From: Methylococcales bacterium
GTDB taxonomy: Bacteria > Pseudomonadota > Gammaproteobacteria > JABHGC01
Length of the DNA stretch: 46,751 bases
Direction of reading: 5' to 3'
NCBI GenBank assembly: GCA_018672285.1
Contig: JABHGC010000302.1
Location: 1 to 46,751, forward strand
The notes below the pieces were generated by a model. The model did not search any database. It was given only the letters and a program-made list of their open reading frames with translations, and was not told the DNA's origin. Made by a program: the position numbers and the translations under genes. Below, piece by piece: positions 26,811 through 37,003 of the stretch. The number at the start of each line of letters is the position of its first letter. Within the stretch, counting starts at the first letter, position 1.

Positions 26811-27965
26811 CTAATCTGCTTGTCTGCGTAAAAAAGCAGGAATATCGAGGTACTCAATACCGCTTTCTTGTGGCATACCAGCAACAGGCTTATCTGCAAC
26901 CGCTTGATTGCGAAGAGCCGGAGACTCATCAAGTGCGCCATAATCGATAGCACCCTCTTTAGACTGAACCAAACGAATACGCTTCTCTTCTTGAGATACC
27001 GCTTCTGAATTACCACCTAAACCGGTTGCAACAACAGTCACTCGCAACTCGTCAGACATATCCGCTTCAATTACAGTACCTACTACAACGGTGGCATCTT
27101 CAGAAGCAAACTCCTTAACGGTGTTACCCACTTCTTCAAACTCACCAATTTCCAAATCCATACCTGCAGTAATGTTCACTAAGATACCTTTGGCACCTGA
27201 TAAGTTCACATCTTCTAATAATGGACTTGCAATTGCCGCTTCCGCCGCTTCTCTTGCTCGACCTTCACCCGTAGCAGCACCCGTGCCCATCATAGCCATG
27301 CCCATTTCAGACATCACTGTACGAACATCTGCAAAATCCACGTTGATTAAACCTGGACGAGTAATTAACTCAGCAATACCTTGAACCGCACCCAATAAAA
27401 CGTCGTTTGCCGCTTTGAATGCATCTAATAAGGTCATGCTCTTACCTAAAACAGGCATCAGCTTTTCATTAGGAATGGTAATGAGTGAGTCTACGTTTTC
27501 GCTCAACTCTTTAATTCCCGCTTCCGCAATCATTTTGCGTCTGCCACCTTCAAAAGGAAAAGGCTTGGTCACAACGGCAACCGTTAAGATGCCCATTTCT
27601 TTAGCAACTTGCGCCACAACAGGGGCTGCACCAGTACCTGTTCCACCACCCATGCCTGCAGTAATGAAAATCATATCAGCACCATCAATTGCTTCTTGAA
27701 TACGATCTCTATCTTCTAATGCAGACTGTTTACCAATTTCAGGGTTCGCACCAGCGCCCAAACCTTTCGTAATACTTGTACCCAGTTGCAACACAGTGCG
27801 TGCCGCATTATTTTTTAATGCTTGAGCATCGGTATTAGCACAGATGAAATCAACACCATCAATGCTACTTTCCAACATGTGCTGCACAGCGTTACCGCCA
27901 CCACCACCGACACCAATTACTTTAATGACTGCACTTTCTGTATACGCATCCAATATTTCAAACAT
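26811..27965 (-). CDS. ftsZ: Cell division tubulin FtsZ
   Basis: FtsZ polymerises with GTP to form the cytokinetic ring. The 384-aa protein has the tubulin signature GGGTGTG (106-112), the N-terminal nucleotide loop [14 protein letters not shown] and the T7 loop [12 protein letters not shown] disordered linker (about 320-370) leads to the conserved C-terminal peptide [12 protein letters not shown] that binds FtsA, ZipA and ZapD. It has a good AGGAG ribosome site. It is the last gene of the dcw cluster, 63 bases after ftsA. Confidence 0.98.
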   Translation of the reverse strand: MFEILDAYTESAVIKVIGVGGGGGNAVQHMLESSIDGVDFICANTDAQALKNNAARTVLQLGTSITKGLGAGANPEIGKQSALEDRDRIQEAIDGADMIFITAGMGGGTGTGAAPVVAQVAKEMGILTVAVVTKPFPFEGGRRKMIAEAGIKELSENVDSLITIPNEKLMPVLGKSMTLLDAFKAANDVLLGAVQGIAELITRPGLINVDFADVRTVMSEMGMAMMGTGAATGEGRAREAAEAAIASPLLEDVNLSGAKGILVNITAGMDLEIGEFEEVGNTVKEFASEDATVVVGTVIEADMSDELRVTVVATGLGGNSEAVSQEEKRIRLVQSKEGAIDYGALDESPALRNQAVADKPVAGMPQESGIEYLDIPAFLRRQAD

Positions 27966-28028
27966 GGTTGCCGTTCTCCTCTTGTTATTATTATTAACTC
28001 TTTATAAATGAACGATAACTGAACCGTT

Positions 28029-29255
28029 CTAAAAGTTTCCTTGAAACCAACTCTTCATTCTTTCTAAAGCACCTTCTTTTTTATTCGTTTCATATTGACC
28101 CGCAGAACGATGCTGATGTCCAAATAATAGCAGACCTGTACCAGTTGACAGGGAAGGACTGCGAACTTCTTTCGCTAACCCTCTGAGATTCTGAGGAACA
28201 CCAAGCCTTACAGGTTTATGAAAAATTTCTTCTGCCAGCTCTGTTAAGCCTTCAACACAAGAACTACCTCCCGTCAAAACGATGCCAGCAGGGATGATAT
28301 CTTCAAAACCACTTCTTTGAATTTCATTTTGAACTAACGTCAATAATTCGTCATAACGAGGCTCAATCACTTCAGCTAAAGTAGATCTTGCCAGCGTTCT
28401 TGTTGGTCGATCACCAATGCTTGGCACTTCAATCATTTCGCCATCTTGGGCTAACTGAGTGAGTGCACAAGCATATTTATTCTTAATTTGTTCTGCATTT
28501 TGAGTAGGTGTTCTAAGTGCCACTGCAATATCATTGGTAACCTGATCACCCGCGATAGGAATAACGGCCGTATGCTGAATAGAGCCTTCAGTGAAAATAG
28601 CGATATCTGTGGTTCCGCCACCGATATCGACCAAACACACACCTAATTCTTTTTCATCATCAGAAAGTACAGCATAGCTTGATGCAAGCTGCTCTAAAAT
28701 GACGTCTTCAACTTCCAAACCACAGCGATGGACACATTTAATGATATTTTGAGCTGCACTAACCGCCCCAGTAACCAGGTGAACTTTCGCTTCCAAGCGC
28801 ACACCAGACATGCCAACTGGCTCACGAATACCATCATGATTATCAATTAAAAATTCTTGCGGCAAGATATGCAATATCTTCTGATCAGCAGGAATAGCAA
28901 CTGCACGAGCAGCATCAATCACGCGCTCTACATCATTTGGCGTCACCTCTTTATCACGAATGGCCACAATTCCGTGCGAATTCATGCTACGAATATGGCT
29001 TCCGGCGATACCTGCGAAAACAGATTTAATTTCACAGCCCGCCATAAGCTCCGCTTCTTCAATCGCACGTTGAATAGATTGCACCGTCGACTCAATATTG
29101 ACAACAACCCCTTTTTTCAACCCTCTTGACGGACAACGGCCAACACCAATAACTTCAACCTCACCTTCATCATTGACCTCCCCGACAATCGCAACTACTT
29201 TAGAAGTTCCAATATCCAACCCTACAATATGATCTCTATCTATTCTTTTTGACAT
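28029..29255 (-). CDS. ftsA: Cell division actin-like protein FtsA
   Basis: FtsA tethers FtsZ filaments to the inner membrane and recruits later division proteins. The 408-aa product starts at the ATG at 29255 (MSKRIDRDHIVGLDIGTSKV); the frame extends to 29303 but would overlap ftsQ. Actin-fold motifs are VGLDIGTSKVVAIVG (phosphate 1), CLVDIGGGTTDIAIF (phosphate 2) and IVLTGGSSCVEGL (adenosine). The C-terminal amphipathic helix ERMKSWFQGNF matches the membrane-targeting sequence. Confidence 0.97.
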   Translation of the reverse strand: MSKRIDRDHIVGLDIGTSKVVAIVGEVNDEGEVEVIGVGRCPSRGLKKGVVVNIESTVQSIQRAIEEAELMAGCEIKSVFAGIAGSHIRSMNSHGIVAIRDKEVTPNDVERVIDAARAVAIPADQKILHILPQEFLIDNHDGIREPVGMSGVRLEAKVHLVTGAVSAAQNIIKCVHRCGLEVEDVILEQLASSYAVLSDDEKELGVCLVDIGGGTTDIAIFTEGSIQHTAVIPIAGDQVTNDIAVALRTPTQNAEQIKNKYACALTQLAQDGEMIEVPSIGDRPTRTLARSTLAEVIEPRYDELLTLVQNEIQRSGFEDIIPAGIVLTGGSSCVEGLTELAEEIFHKPVRLGVPQNLRGLAKEVRSPSLSTGTGLLLFGHQHRSAGQYETNKKEGALERMKSWFQGNF

Positions 29256-29284
29256 ATCCCTATTCTCTTCCCCTAAGTAAGCGC

Positions 29285-29986
29285 TTAAACGCCTGGCGTC
29301 CATTTAATGCTAAACCCATTTTGATAGCGTAAATCGACGGTTGATATCTTTTCGTGATTTGAAATTTCGTTATACTTATATGCTTTAATAAACTGTTTCA
29401 CTAACGCTTCTTCCGTATGATCAGATAGCGTTACCTTTATGCCGTTACGTAAAGTCAATTGCCAGACATAACGTTGATCCATTGCTATTTCACGAATGGA
29501 TAACGCCTCGACATCAAATATTTTTTGTAGCTCGAATAATTTTTTGACCAACAATTTTTCATGGCCATCATCACCCACCAACACGGGTAAGTTGGCAAAA
29601 GAGAACAAGTCTTCTTCTTTAAATTGCTCACCGGAGCCATTGACTAACCCCTTCCAGTTCCAGATCGCAACAGGGATTTGCTCAGTAATCGTCAATTTTA
29701 AGGTATATGGCCAGGTACGTTGCACAATGACATCTTCAACCCAAGGCATACCTTGAATTTGTTTTTGAATCGAATGAACATCCAGCACAAAAAAGCTTTG
29801 CTGAATATCTTCAGCTATCGCTCTGGAAAGAATATTTTGATTAATATGCTGAACAACACCCTCAACTTTGACCGTTTTAATCGGGAAAAGCGTTGCATCT
29901 TGCGCGACAATACTCACCCAATAGCCTGTTACAGCAAAAAAGGAAAGCAACGCAATACTTGAGAGTCGTTTGATCCACACCGGCAC
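29285..29986 (-). CDS. ftsQ: Cell division protein FtsQ
   Basis: FtsQ is the membrane-anchored hub that holds FtsL/FtsB at the divisome. The 233-aa protein has a short cytoplasmic part, one membrane helix (about 10-30, SIALLSFFAVTGYWVSIV), a POTRA domain starting FPIKTVKVEGVVQHI (about 36-105), and the beta domain after it, including MPWVEDVIVQRTWPYTLKLT. The start is GTG at 29986 with AAGGTGA as ribosome site. It precedes ftsA by 29 nt and follows ddlB after a 67-nt gap holding a strong palindrome. Confidence 0.94.
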   Translation of the reverse strand: MPVWIKRLSSIALLSFFAVTGYWVSIVAQDATLFPIKTVKVEGVVQHINQNILSRAIAEDIQQSFFVLDVHSIQKQIQGMPWVEDVIVQRTWPYTLKLTITEQIPVAIWNWKGLVNGSGEQFKEEDLFSFANLPVLVGDDGHEKLLVKKLFELQKIFDVEALSIREIAMDQRYVWQLTLRNGIKVTLSDHTEEALVKQFIKAYKYNEISNHEKISTVDLRYQNGFSIKWTPGV

Positions 29987-30022
29987 GAGGTGTCACCTTA
30001 TTATTATTTTTATTATGGTTGT

Positions 30023-30039
30023 CGTTATATTATATAACG
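30023..30039. repeat. 17-bp palindrome in the ddlB-ftsQ gap
   Basis: The stretch cgttatattatataacg is a perfect inverted repeat around one central base, set in a very A+T-rich gap. It could be a dimeric regulator site or a weak RNA hairpin. No T-run follows on the minus strand, so it is not a typical terminator. In E. coli, internal promoters for ftsQAZ lie in this part of the cluster. Confidence 0.6.
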
Positions 30040-30053
30040 AATTATTATTTTTT

Positions 30054-30959
30054 TTAAGCCAAACTTGTATCTAAAATTTCTAACACTAAATTTTCAAATG
30101 TCATTCCAGCCGCTTTTGCCGCCATTGGTACTAAACTATGATCAGTCATTCCTGGCACTGTATTGACCTCTAACAACCAAGGTTTTCCTTGCTCATCAAT
30201 CATGAAATCAACCCTTCCCCAACCTAAAGCGCCGACTTCTGAAAATGCCACAAGTGCCATGTCTTGATATTTTTTTTCAACATCAGCACTTAGGCCACAC
30301 GGGCATATGTACTCGGTACTATTGGACTGATATTTCGCATCATAATCATAAAAAGCATTCTCTGTTACTAAGCGAATAATTGGAAAAGCCGTGCCATTCA
30401 CAATGGCAACCGTATATTCCGAGCCTTCTATCCATGCTTCAGCCAACACTGGAGAGTTATATTTTTTTGCAACGCCCCATGCATCTAATAAATCTTGCTG
30501 ACTCTCGACTTTAGCCATACCAATACTAGAGCCTTCTTCAGCAGGTTTAATCATTAAAGGTAAACCTACTTGGGCGGCTACCGAATTTAAATTTTCATCA
30601 GTAACCGTCATATAATTTGCGGTTGGTAATTGTGCTCCTTGCCAAACTCGCTTAGTTCGGATTTTATCCATGCCTAATGCGGAACCTAGAACACCACTCC
30701 CTGTATATGGAATGCCCAGTTGCTCTAAAGCCCCTTGAATCACGCCATCTTCACCACCACGACCATGCAATACAATAAAAGCACGATCATATTCTTTTAA
30801 TGTCTCAGTCGGTGTATCCGCTGTATCAAATTTGTGAGCATCTACACCCTGCTGTTGCAAAGCGGATAATACTGCAGCACCACTTTTTAATGAAACCTCT
30901 CGCTCTGCTGAATGACCTCCAAACAGCACCGCAACCTTGCCGTATTTACTATTATCCAT
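30054..30959 (-). CDS. ddlB: D-alanine--D-alanine ligase
   Basis: Ddl joins two D-alanines with ATP to make the dipeptide added by MurF. The 301-aa protein is an ATP-grasp enzyme with VAVLFGGHSAEREVSLKSG at the start, the substrate loop HGRGGEDGVIQG, the ATP-binding stretch LPLMIKPAEEGSSIGMAKV, and the metal-binding end LLEVNTVPGMTDHSL. Its place between murB and ftsQ is why it is called ddlB. The last residues (about 20) are helical, and the gene is 14 nt after murB. Confidence 0.96.
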   Translation of the reverse strand: MDNSKYGKVAVLFGGHSAEREVSLKSGAAVLSALQQQGVDAHKFDTADTPTETLKEYDRAFIVLHGRGGEDGVIQGALEQLGIPYTGSGVLGSALGMDKIRTKRVWQGAQLPTANYMTVTDENLNSVAAQVGLPLMIKPAEEGSSIGMAKVESQQDLLDAWGVAKKYNSPVLAEAWIEGSEYTVAIVNGTAFPIIRLVTENAFYDYDAKYQSNSTEYICPCGLSADVEKKYQDMALVAFSEVGALGWGRVDFMIDEQGKPWLLEVNTVPGMTDHSLVPMAAKAAGMTFENLVLEILDTSLA

Positions 30960-30973
30960 TTTTACCCACGAGT

Positions 30974-31855
30974 CTATTCGGAGATTCCCACAATTTTAGC
31001 CTCAGTTACTAACTGAATACCCGTTTTTTCAGCAACCTGTTCCTGTATATAGTAAATCAGTGATTCTATATCACGGGCACTAGCATGGCCCATGTTTTCA
31101 ATAAAATTAGCATGCTTTGGTGAAATACAAGCGCCTCCTAACTTATAACCTTTCAACCCAATCGATTCAATCAGTTTTGCAGCATGATGACCTTCTGGGT
31201 TTTTAAAAACAGAACCGCAAGTCGGCTTATTCGTAGGCTGACTCTCACCTCGGCGCTTTAATAACGCTTTAATTTTTTCAGCACCAGACTCATCTTCGGC
31301 AGGATTTAATGCCAATGTTGCTGACAAAAAGTACTCATCTTGAGCTAAATTCACTTTTCGATAACCCACTTCAAAGTCAGATTTTAATCGTTTTTGAACA
31401 ACACCTGATCGAGTTAAAATCTCTACTTCTGTTACCCAATCCCAGGTTTCACCACCAAAAGCACCGGCGTTCATGGCCAATGCCCCACCGATTGTCCCCG
31501 GGATACCGGCTAAAAATTCAACGCCCGTTAGATGGGCTTTTGAAGTCGCACGAGCTACCTTAGCGCACGTCACACCAACTTCGGCATAACACGAATGAGA
31601 TGAAACATTCAGCGCATTCAACTGATTTGTTTGGGCAATAACGGTGCCTTTAATACCACCATCACGCACCAATAAATTACTGCCTAACCCCAACCAAAAA
31701 AGTGGCTCATCGGCTGGTAACTGCTGCACGAACTGTATTAATGCCGCTTTACTTGCTGGTTTAAAGTACCGTTGAGCGACACCACCTACACGCCAAGTGG
31801 TGTGTTTAGACATCGGCTCATTGTCAATTAACTCACCGAGTGGATGATTTGTCAT
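30974..31855 (-). CDS. murB: UDP-N-acetylenolpyruvoylglucosamine reductase MurB
   Basis: MurB reduces enolpyruvyl-UDP-GlcNAc to UDP-MurNAc using FAD and NADPH. The protein (293 aa from the ATG at 31855; the frame is open to a GTG at 31894) carries the FAD-binding pieces SKHTTWRVGG, LGLGSNLLVRDGGI and GTIGGALAMNAGAFGGE. The catalytic serine/glutamate region PTCGSVFKNPEGHHA indicates a type I-like short MurB without the E. coli insertion. The 146 bases between murC and this start hold a run of nine T's (+ strand, ending at 31920) and no gene. Confidence 0.95.
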   Translation of the reverse strand: MTNHPLGELIDNEPMSKHTTWRVGGVAQRYFKPASKAALIQFVQQLPADEPLFWLGLGSNLLVRDGGIKGTVIAQTNQLNALNVSSHSCYAEVGVTCAKVARATSKAHLTGVEFLAGIPGTIGGALAMNAGAFGGETWDWVTEVEILTRSGVVQKRLKSDFEVGYRKVNLAQDEYFLSATLALNPAEDESGAEKIKALLKRRGESQPTNKPTCGSVFKNPEGHHAAKLIESIGLKGYKLGGACISPKHANFIENMGHASARDIESLIYYIQEQVAEKTGIQLVTEAKIVGISE

Positions 31856-32001
31856 TGATATTTCTTGTCGATTGAGAATTAATGCTCGCCACACCAGACG
31901 ATGCTTGATGATTTTTTTTTGCAGGAGCCTGGCGTGGCATCAACCGCGTCTTTAATGACTCTCCACATCCAAAATGTAATTGGTATTTTGCTGTCATATT
32001 A

Positions 32002-33435
32002 TTACCCTCTCGTCACGTATTCTTGTAATTGTTTTGCGACTTGGCCAATATTGCCCGCACCTAAGGTCAGTACAATATCCCCTGGTTGGATCATGCCTTT
32101 TAACACCCCAGAAATTTCATCTGTTGTTTTTATAAATACAGGATCAACATTCCCTCTTTGACGAATAGAACCTGCCAAAGACCGTCCGTCTGCACCTGGT
32201 ATTTTACTCTCACCGGCAGCATAAACCTCCGTCAAAAGAAGCACATCAACTGCCGTTAGTGCTTCAACAAAGTCTTCAAATAAATCTTTGGTTCGTGAAT
32301 ATCGGTGCGGCTGAAAAATAACCACCAATCTATTCTCGGGCCATGCATATCTTGCCGCTGAAATAGTTGCCGCAACCTCCGTTGGGTGATGACCATAGTC
32401 ATCCACTAAAACAGTCTCTTTGCACCCCATCAGATCATGGCCCAACACTTGAAAGCGCCGCCCAACACCTTGAAATTCATTCAGTGCTTTTTGAATGGCA
32501 GCCTCATCAACACCCAACTGATGCGCGACAGCAATTGCTGAGGTTGCATTTAGCACGTTATGCAAACCTGGCATATTCAACACAATTTGCATTTTCTTAG
32601 CATCGGGCAAGACAACGGTAAATTCACTTTTCACGCCTCTTTGTTGCATTGCTTCAACACGATAATCAGCGTCTTCTGAAAAGCCATAGGTCACGAATTT
32701 TTTTGACACTTCTGGCAAAATAGAGCGCACATGCTCATCATCAACGCACAATATAGCCAACCCATAAAATGGTAGGTGATGTAAAAACTCTAAAAATGTT
32801 TTTAACAACCGGTCAAAATCACCGCCATAGGTCGACATGTGGTCTTCATCAATGTTAGTGATAATCGACATCATCGGCTGTAAATATAAAAACGAAGCAT
32901 CACTCTCATCCGCTTCGGCCACCAAATATTGGCTTTCACCTAATTTCGCATGACTACCTGAACTGTTTAACCGCCCACCAATAACATACGTCGGGTCCAA
33001 CCCGCCTTCAGCCAGCACACTTGCCACCAAACTTGTGGTCGTGGTTTTACCATGTGTGCCCGCAACCGCAATCCCGTACCGAAAGCGCATAATTTCAGCC
33101 AACATTTCAGCCCGAGGGATGACAGGAATCCGCAATTCTCTTGCTTTGACCACCTCAGGATTGTCATCACTCACCGCACTTGATATCACTACAACATCAA
33201 CGTCAGCAAGATTGCTAGCATCATGCCCTTGGTAAATGGTTGCACCAATAGACTTAAGACGATTGGTCACCGCATTTTCAGATAAGTCAGAACCACTCAC
33301 GGTATAGTTTAAATTGATCAACACTTCAGCAATACCACCCATACCAACACCACCGATGCCAATCATGTGGATATGCTTAATTCGCCCCATACAACGCTGA
33401 CGGGTATTACTCACTTGTTGCTCTGTATTTGTCAT
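32002..33435 (-). CDS. murC: UDP-N-acetylmuramate--L-alanine ligase MurC
   Basis: MurC adds L-alanine to UDP-MurNAc. The 477-aa protein starts at the ATG at 33435, which overlaps the murG stop as ATGA; a longer frame to 33456 is open. The dinucleotide-like N-terminal loop [17 protein letters not shown], the P-loop [13 protein letters not shown], the DEDHM motif region and the C-terminal domain with [13 protein letters not shown] are all present. Length and motifs are standard. Confidence 0.97.
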   Translation of the reverse strand: MTNTEQQVSNTRQRCMGRIKHIHMIGIGGVGMGGIAEVLINLNYTVSGSDLSENAVTNRLKSIGATIYQGHDASNLADVDVVVISSAVSDDNPEVVKARELRIPVIPRAEMLAEIMRFRYGIAVAGTHGKTTTTSLVASVLAEGGLDPTYVIGGRLNSSGSHAKLGESQYLVAEADESDASFLYLQPMMSIITNIDEDHMSTYGGDFDRLLKTFLEFLHHLPFYGLAILCVDDEHVRSILPEVSKKFVTYGFSEDADYRVEAMQQRGVKSEFTVVLPDAKKMQIVLNMPGLHNVLNATSAIAVAHQLGVDEAAIQKALNEFQGVGRRFQVLGHDLMGCKETVLVDDYGHHPTEVAATISAARYAWPENRLVVIFQPHRYSRTKDLFEDFVEALTAVDVLLLTEVYAAGESKIPGADGRSLAGSIRQRGNVDPVFIKTTDEISGVLKGMIQPGDIVLTLGAGNIGQVAKQLQEYVTRG

Positions 33436-34505
33436 GCTTGACCTATCTTTAAACAATAATTAGACACTTGAGCGGCGGCATCAGTAATTGCTAACGACCG
33501 GCTTTTCTGTGCCGTTTTTAGCAATATATCCCGATCCAAACCCTCAAGAAGTTTTGCTACCTGCTCAACTGTAAACTGTGGCTGTGGAATTAACCAGCCC
33601 GCACCACCTTCAGTTAAGTATTTCGCATTATCTGTTTGATGGTCATCCACTGCAAATGGATATGGGACTAAAATAGCACCAACACCCGCTGCCGCTAATT
33701 CAGCAACCGTTAGCGCACCTGCTCGGCAAATAACCACATCTGCCCACGTATAGGCTGCAGCCATATCATCAATAAAAGCCGTTACCTCAGCTGTAACACT
33801 ATGCTTTTTATAGGCTGATTGCGCTTTTTCTAGGGTACTTCTACCCGCTTGATGACGCACGATAGGTGCACCGCCAGAAAGTGTCGAAAGTGCCTCGGGC
33901 ACCACTTCATTCAAGACCAAAGCGCCTAAACTCCCCCCTAACACTAAAATTTTTAGTGCACCTTGTCTTTCTGAAAAACGCTCTTCGGGCGGAGGGATTG
34001 CGACAATATCACTTCGTACAGGGTTACCACTAAAGCGAAATTTAGGATTGCCTTCATGTTTTGCAAAGGCTTGTGGAAAAGCAAAAAAAACTGCTCGTGC
34101 GATTTTTGCCAGCCAGCGATTAGTCATTCCTGCTACTGCATTTTGCTCATGAATAACAAGCGGTATTCCTAATAATTTAGCGGCCAAACCACCGGGGCCC
34201 GATACAAAACCACCAAGCCCAACCACAACCTGAGGCTTTAAACGCTTTAATATTGTTCGTGCCTGTAACACAGCTTTGGTCACTCTAAAAGGCGCTAACA
34301 ACCAACCTGCAGCACCATTACCCCGCAACCCCTTGATGGTCATCGTTTCAACAGGATAACCTCTATCCGGCACTAACTTAGCTTCCATGCCGCCTGCGGC
34401 ACCCAACCAAGTAATATTGACCCCTTGTAATTTCAACTCATCTGCAACAGCCAAAGCAGGAAATATATGACCGCCGGTGCCACCTGCCATAATAACTACA
34501 TGCAT
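33432..34505 (-). CDS. murG: Lipid II synthase MurG
   Basis: MurG is the peripheral membrane glycosyltransferase that adds GlcNAc to lipid I. The 357-aa protein starts at the ATG at 34505 ([21 protein letters not shown]; 34511 is a GTG alternative). The glycine-rich loops GGTGGHIFP and [18 protein letters not shown], and the UDP-GlcNAc site [15 protein letters not shown], are intact. The start overlaps the end of ftsW by 10 nt and its stop overlaps murC by 4. Confidence 0.97.
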   Translation of the reverse strand: MHVVIMAGGTGGHIFPALAVADELKLQGVNITWLGAAGGMEAKLVPDRGYPVETMTIKGLRGNGAAGWLLAPFRVTKAVLQARTILKRLKPQVVVGLGGFVSGPGGLAAKLLGIPLVIHEQNAVAGMTNRWLAKIARAVFFAFPQAFAKHEGNPKFRFSGNPVRSDIVAIPPPEERFSERQGALKILVLGGSLGALVLNEVVPEALSTLSGGAPIVRHQAGRSTLEKAQSAYKKHSVTAEVTAFIDDMAAAYTWADVVICRAGALTVAELAAAGVGAILVPYPFAVDDHQTDNAKYLTEGGAGWLIPQPQFTVEQVAKLLEGLDRDILLKTAQKSRSLAITDAAAQVSNYCLKIGQA

Positions 34506-35686
34506 ACCCACTTCGTGGACTCCTTAGCTTTTTCTTGGCCAGCGACTGACACTTCATAATACGCTCGCATCACTAAACCCACTGCCAAACAAGAAATAAT
34601 CAAACTACTCCCACCATAACTCATCAACGGCAATGTTAAGCCTTTGGTTGGCAAAATCCCCATATTAACGCCAAGATTAATAAAACCTTGAAGCCCAAGC
34701 CAAATACCAATGCCATAGCTCAAAAAGGCTTGAAACCGTAATCCCGTATGCTCAGCTTGAACGGCAATCACAAACGTTCGCCAAATAATAACGCCATACG
34801 CCGCAATGACAGAAATAACCGCAAACACCCCGAGCTCTTCAGCAATCACGGAGATTAGAAAGTCAGTGTGCGCCTCAGGCAGATAGAAGATTTTCTGCAC
34901 GCTATTACCTAACCCCACACCAAACCATTCGCCCCGACCAAAAGCAATCAGCGCCTGCGTTAATTGATAACCTGCCCCATACTGATCTTTAAACGGATCC
35001 ATAAAAGAGAGCACACGCAGCAACCTGTATGGAGAAAAAACCACCAATAAACCGAGAACAACACTGACTGCGAGCACCATCAAATAAAAGGGTTTAAGCT
35101 TAGCCCCCCCTAAAAACATCATACTCAAAGTTGTGACGATCATGACGGCAGTAGAGCCAAAATCAGGTTCTAGCAATAATAAAAAACCTGCCGCGCCCAG
35201 TAACACCATCGGCAATAAGAAGCCTTTGACTTCAGTCGCCACTGCGGCTGCATGGCGCACTAAATACCCTGATACATACATGATGGCAAAGAGCTTTACC
35301 AGCTCTGAGACTTGTAAATTAAATATCCCCAATGGAATCCAGCGGTAACTCCCATTCACCGCTTTACCCACACCAGGAATCAAGACCATGACCAGCAACA
35401 ACAAACCAAGCATAAATAACTCAGGTCCAAAACGCTGCCAAACCTTGGTACTAATTTGTGTGGCAATATAAGCACAAAAGATCCCAAGCAATGCAAATGC
35501 CAACTGACGGTTAATATAAAATAAAGGATCACCTGTGTTTTTTTCTGCCACATGCAAGGAGGCAGAACCCACCATCACCACGCCTAGCAGCAATAAATAT
35601 AACGTCGCGATCAATAGCGGCTTATCAATACAAGAGCAGTTGGTTCGCCCAAGGGGCGCAGAATTGTCTTTGGCAATACTATTCAT
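34496..35686 (-). CDS. ftsW: Septal peptidoglycan polymerase FtsW (SEDS)
   Basis: FtsW is the SEDS glycosyltransferase that polymerises lipid II with FtsI at the septum. The 396-aa protein has about ten membrane helices and the SEDS signatures: GKAVNGSYRWIPLG, LEPDFGSTAVM (with the catalytic-loop aspartate), HTDFLISVIAEELG and the C-terminal MGILPTKGLTLPLMSYGGSS. Its ATG overlaps the murD stop as ATGA. Confidence 0.97.
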   Translation of the reverse strand: MNSIAKDNSAPLGRTNCSCIDKPLLIATLYLLLLGVVMVGSASLHVAEKNTGDPLFYINRQLAFALLGIFCAYIATQISTKVWQRFGPELFMLGLLLLVMVLIPGVGKAVNGSYRWIPLGIFNLQVSELVKLFAIMYVSGYLVRHAAAVATEVKGFLLPMVLLGAAGFLLLLEPDFGSTAVMIVTTLSMMFLGGAKLKPFYLMVLAVSVVLGLLVVFSPYRLLRVLSFMDPFKDQYGAGYQLTQALIAFGRGEWFGVGLGNSVQKIFYLPEAHTDFLISVIAEELGVFAVISVIAAYGVIIWRTFVIAVQAEHTGLRFQAFLSYGIGIWLGLQGFINLGVNMGILPTKGLTLPLMSYGGSSLIISCLAVGLVMRAYYEVSVAGQEKAKESTKWVCM

Positions 35687-36996
35687 GATTGTTCTCGCTG
35701 TAATTGCAGCACAGCATCCACAAACACCTGGCCTCGGTGTTCATAATTTTTGTACATATCAAAACTGGCACACGCAGGTGATAACATCACCACATCACCT
35801 GATTTTGCCACTTCAAAAGCTTTACTGACGGCACTTGGCATATCGTCGACTAAGTAAGTAGGCACACTTTCCCCAACGGCTGATTGTATCAATGGTGCAT
35901 CTCGGCCTAATAGAATTAAGGCACGGGCAGACGTTGAAACAGCCGATTTCAACGGGCTGAAATCAGCCCCCTTGCCTTCACCTCCAGCAATCAACACCAC
36001 AGGTTCTTGCATACCATCCACAGCCGCGACTGTTGCCCCAACATTGGTGGCTTTGGAATCATTAACCCAAGTCACATGGTTATAATCACTCACCCATTCG
36101 GTACGATGCGACAAACCTGTAAACGCATACGCTGCTGACAAACACTGCGGCACTGTCGCGCCAACAGAGGTCGCTAAAGCAAAAGAAATCAGCATGTTTG
36201 ACCAATTATGCTGCCCTTTAACTTTCAACATGTCAGGGTCTAAAAACTCATAATCGCCCTGTGCTAACCAGCCCTCACTCACTCCCCAATGCGGCTTTTC
36301 TGTCGCTCCTAAACCAAAGGACGTTGCATTTGGCTGCATGGCCAAAACCACAGCATCATCTCGGTTCACAAAAGCATGCTGACACTGATGGTAAATACTC
36401 GATTTTATCGCCGCATAATGGGCAACGGATCCGTGCCGATCAATATGGTCTTCAGACACATTTAACACCACCGCAGAATGGCACTTTAAACGGGTGGTCG
36501 TTTCCAACTGAAAGCTCGATAACTCTAAAACATACACATCTGCAGCTTCATTTAATAACTCAAGTGCTGGAAGCCCAATATTCCCCCCCACGCCAGGTTT
36601 CATTCCTGCCGCTTGCAACATATTACCCACTAAAGTCGTGACCGTACTTTTGCCATTGGACCCTGTGATACCAATAATGGGTTTATCTGCAACCCGGGCA
36701 AATAACTCAATATCACCGACAATTTCACACCCTTGCGCTCTCGCAAAAACCAACTCATCTAAATCAGGTGATAACCCAGGGCTTAAGATGATGGTTTTAT
36801 AACCTGCTAACTCAGCGCCATTAAGCGCGGATAAGATAATGCCACCGTCACAATTGAGCGCTTTTGCCTCCTCTAAACCTGCAGGCATGTCCCGCGTATC
36901 CCATATGGCATACGCAATATTGTTCTTTTTTAAATAACGCGCGCAAGACAGCCCTGTTTTTCCCAACCCAACAATGACTGTATCTACTTGCGCCAT
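35683..36996 (-). CDS. murD: UDP-N-acetylmuramoylalanine--D-glutamate ligase MurD
   Basis: MurD adds D-glutamate to UDP-MurNAc-L-Ala. The 437-aa protein starts at the ATG at 36996, with AAGGG as ribosome site; the frame extends to a TTG at 37032 that would overlap mraY. Visible motifs are VIVGLGKTGLSCARYL, the P-loop GITGSNGKSTVTTL, and HRTEWV...NDSKATN near the substrate site. It starts 7 nt after mraY and shares an ATGA with ftsW. Confidence 0.97.
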   Translation of the reverse strand: MAQVDTVIVGLGKTGLSCARYLKKNNIAYAIWDTRDMPAGLEEAKALNCDGGIILSALNGAELAGYKTIILSPGLSPDLDELVFARAQGCEIVGDIELFARVADKPIIGITGSNGKSTVTTLVGNMLQAAGMKPGVGGNIGLPALELLNEAADVYVLELSSFQLETTTRLKCHSAVVLNVSEDHIDRHGSVAHYAAIKSSIYHQCQHAFVNRDDAVVLAMQPNATSFGLGATEKPHWGVSEGWLAQGDYEFLDPDMLKVKGQHNWSNMLISFALATSVGATVPQCLSAAYAFTGLSHRTEWVSDYNHVTWVNDSKATNVGATVAAVDGMQEPVVLIAGGEGKGADFSPLKSAVSTSARALILLGRDAPLIQSAVGESVPTYLVDDMPSAVSKAFEVAKSGDVVMLSPACASFDMYKNYEHRGQVFVDAVLQLQREQS

Positions 36997-37003
36997 AATA
37001 CCC

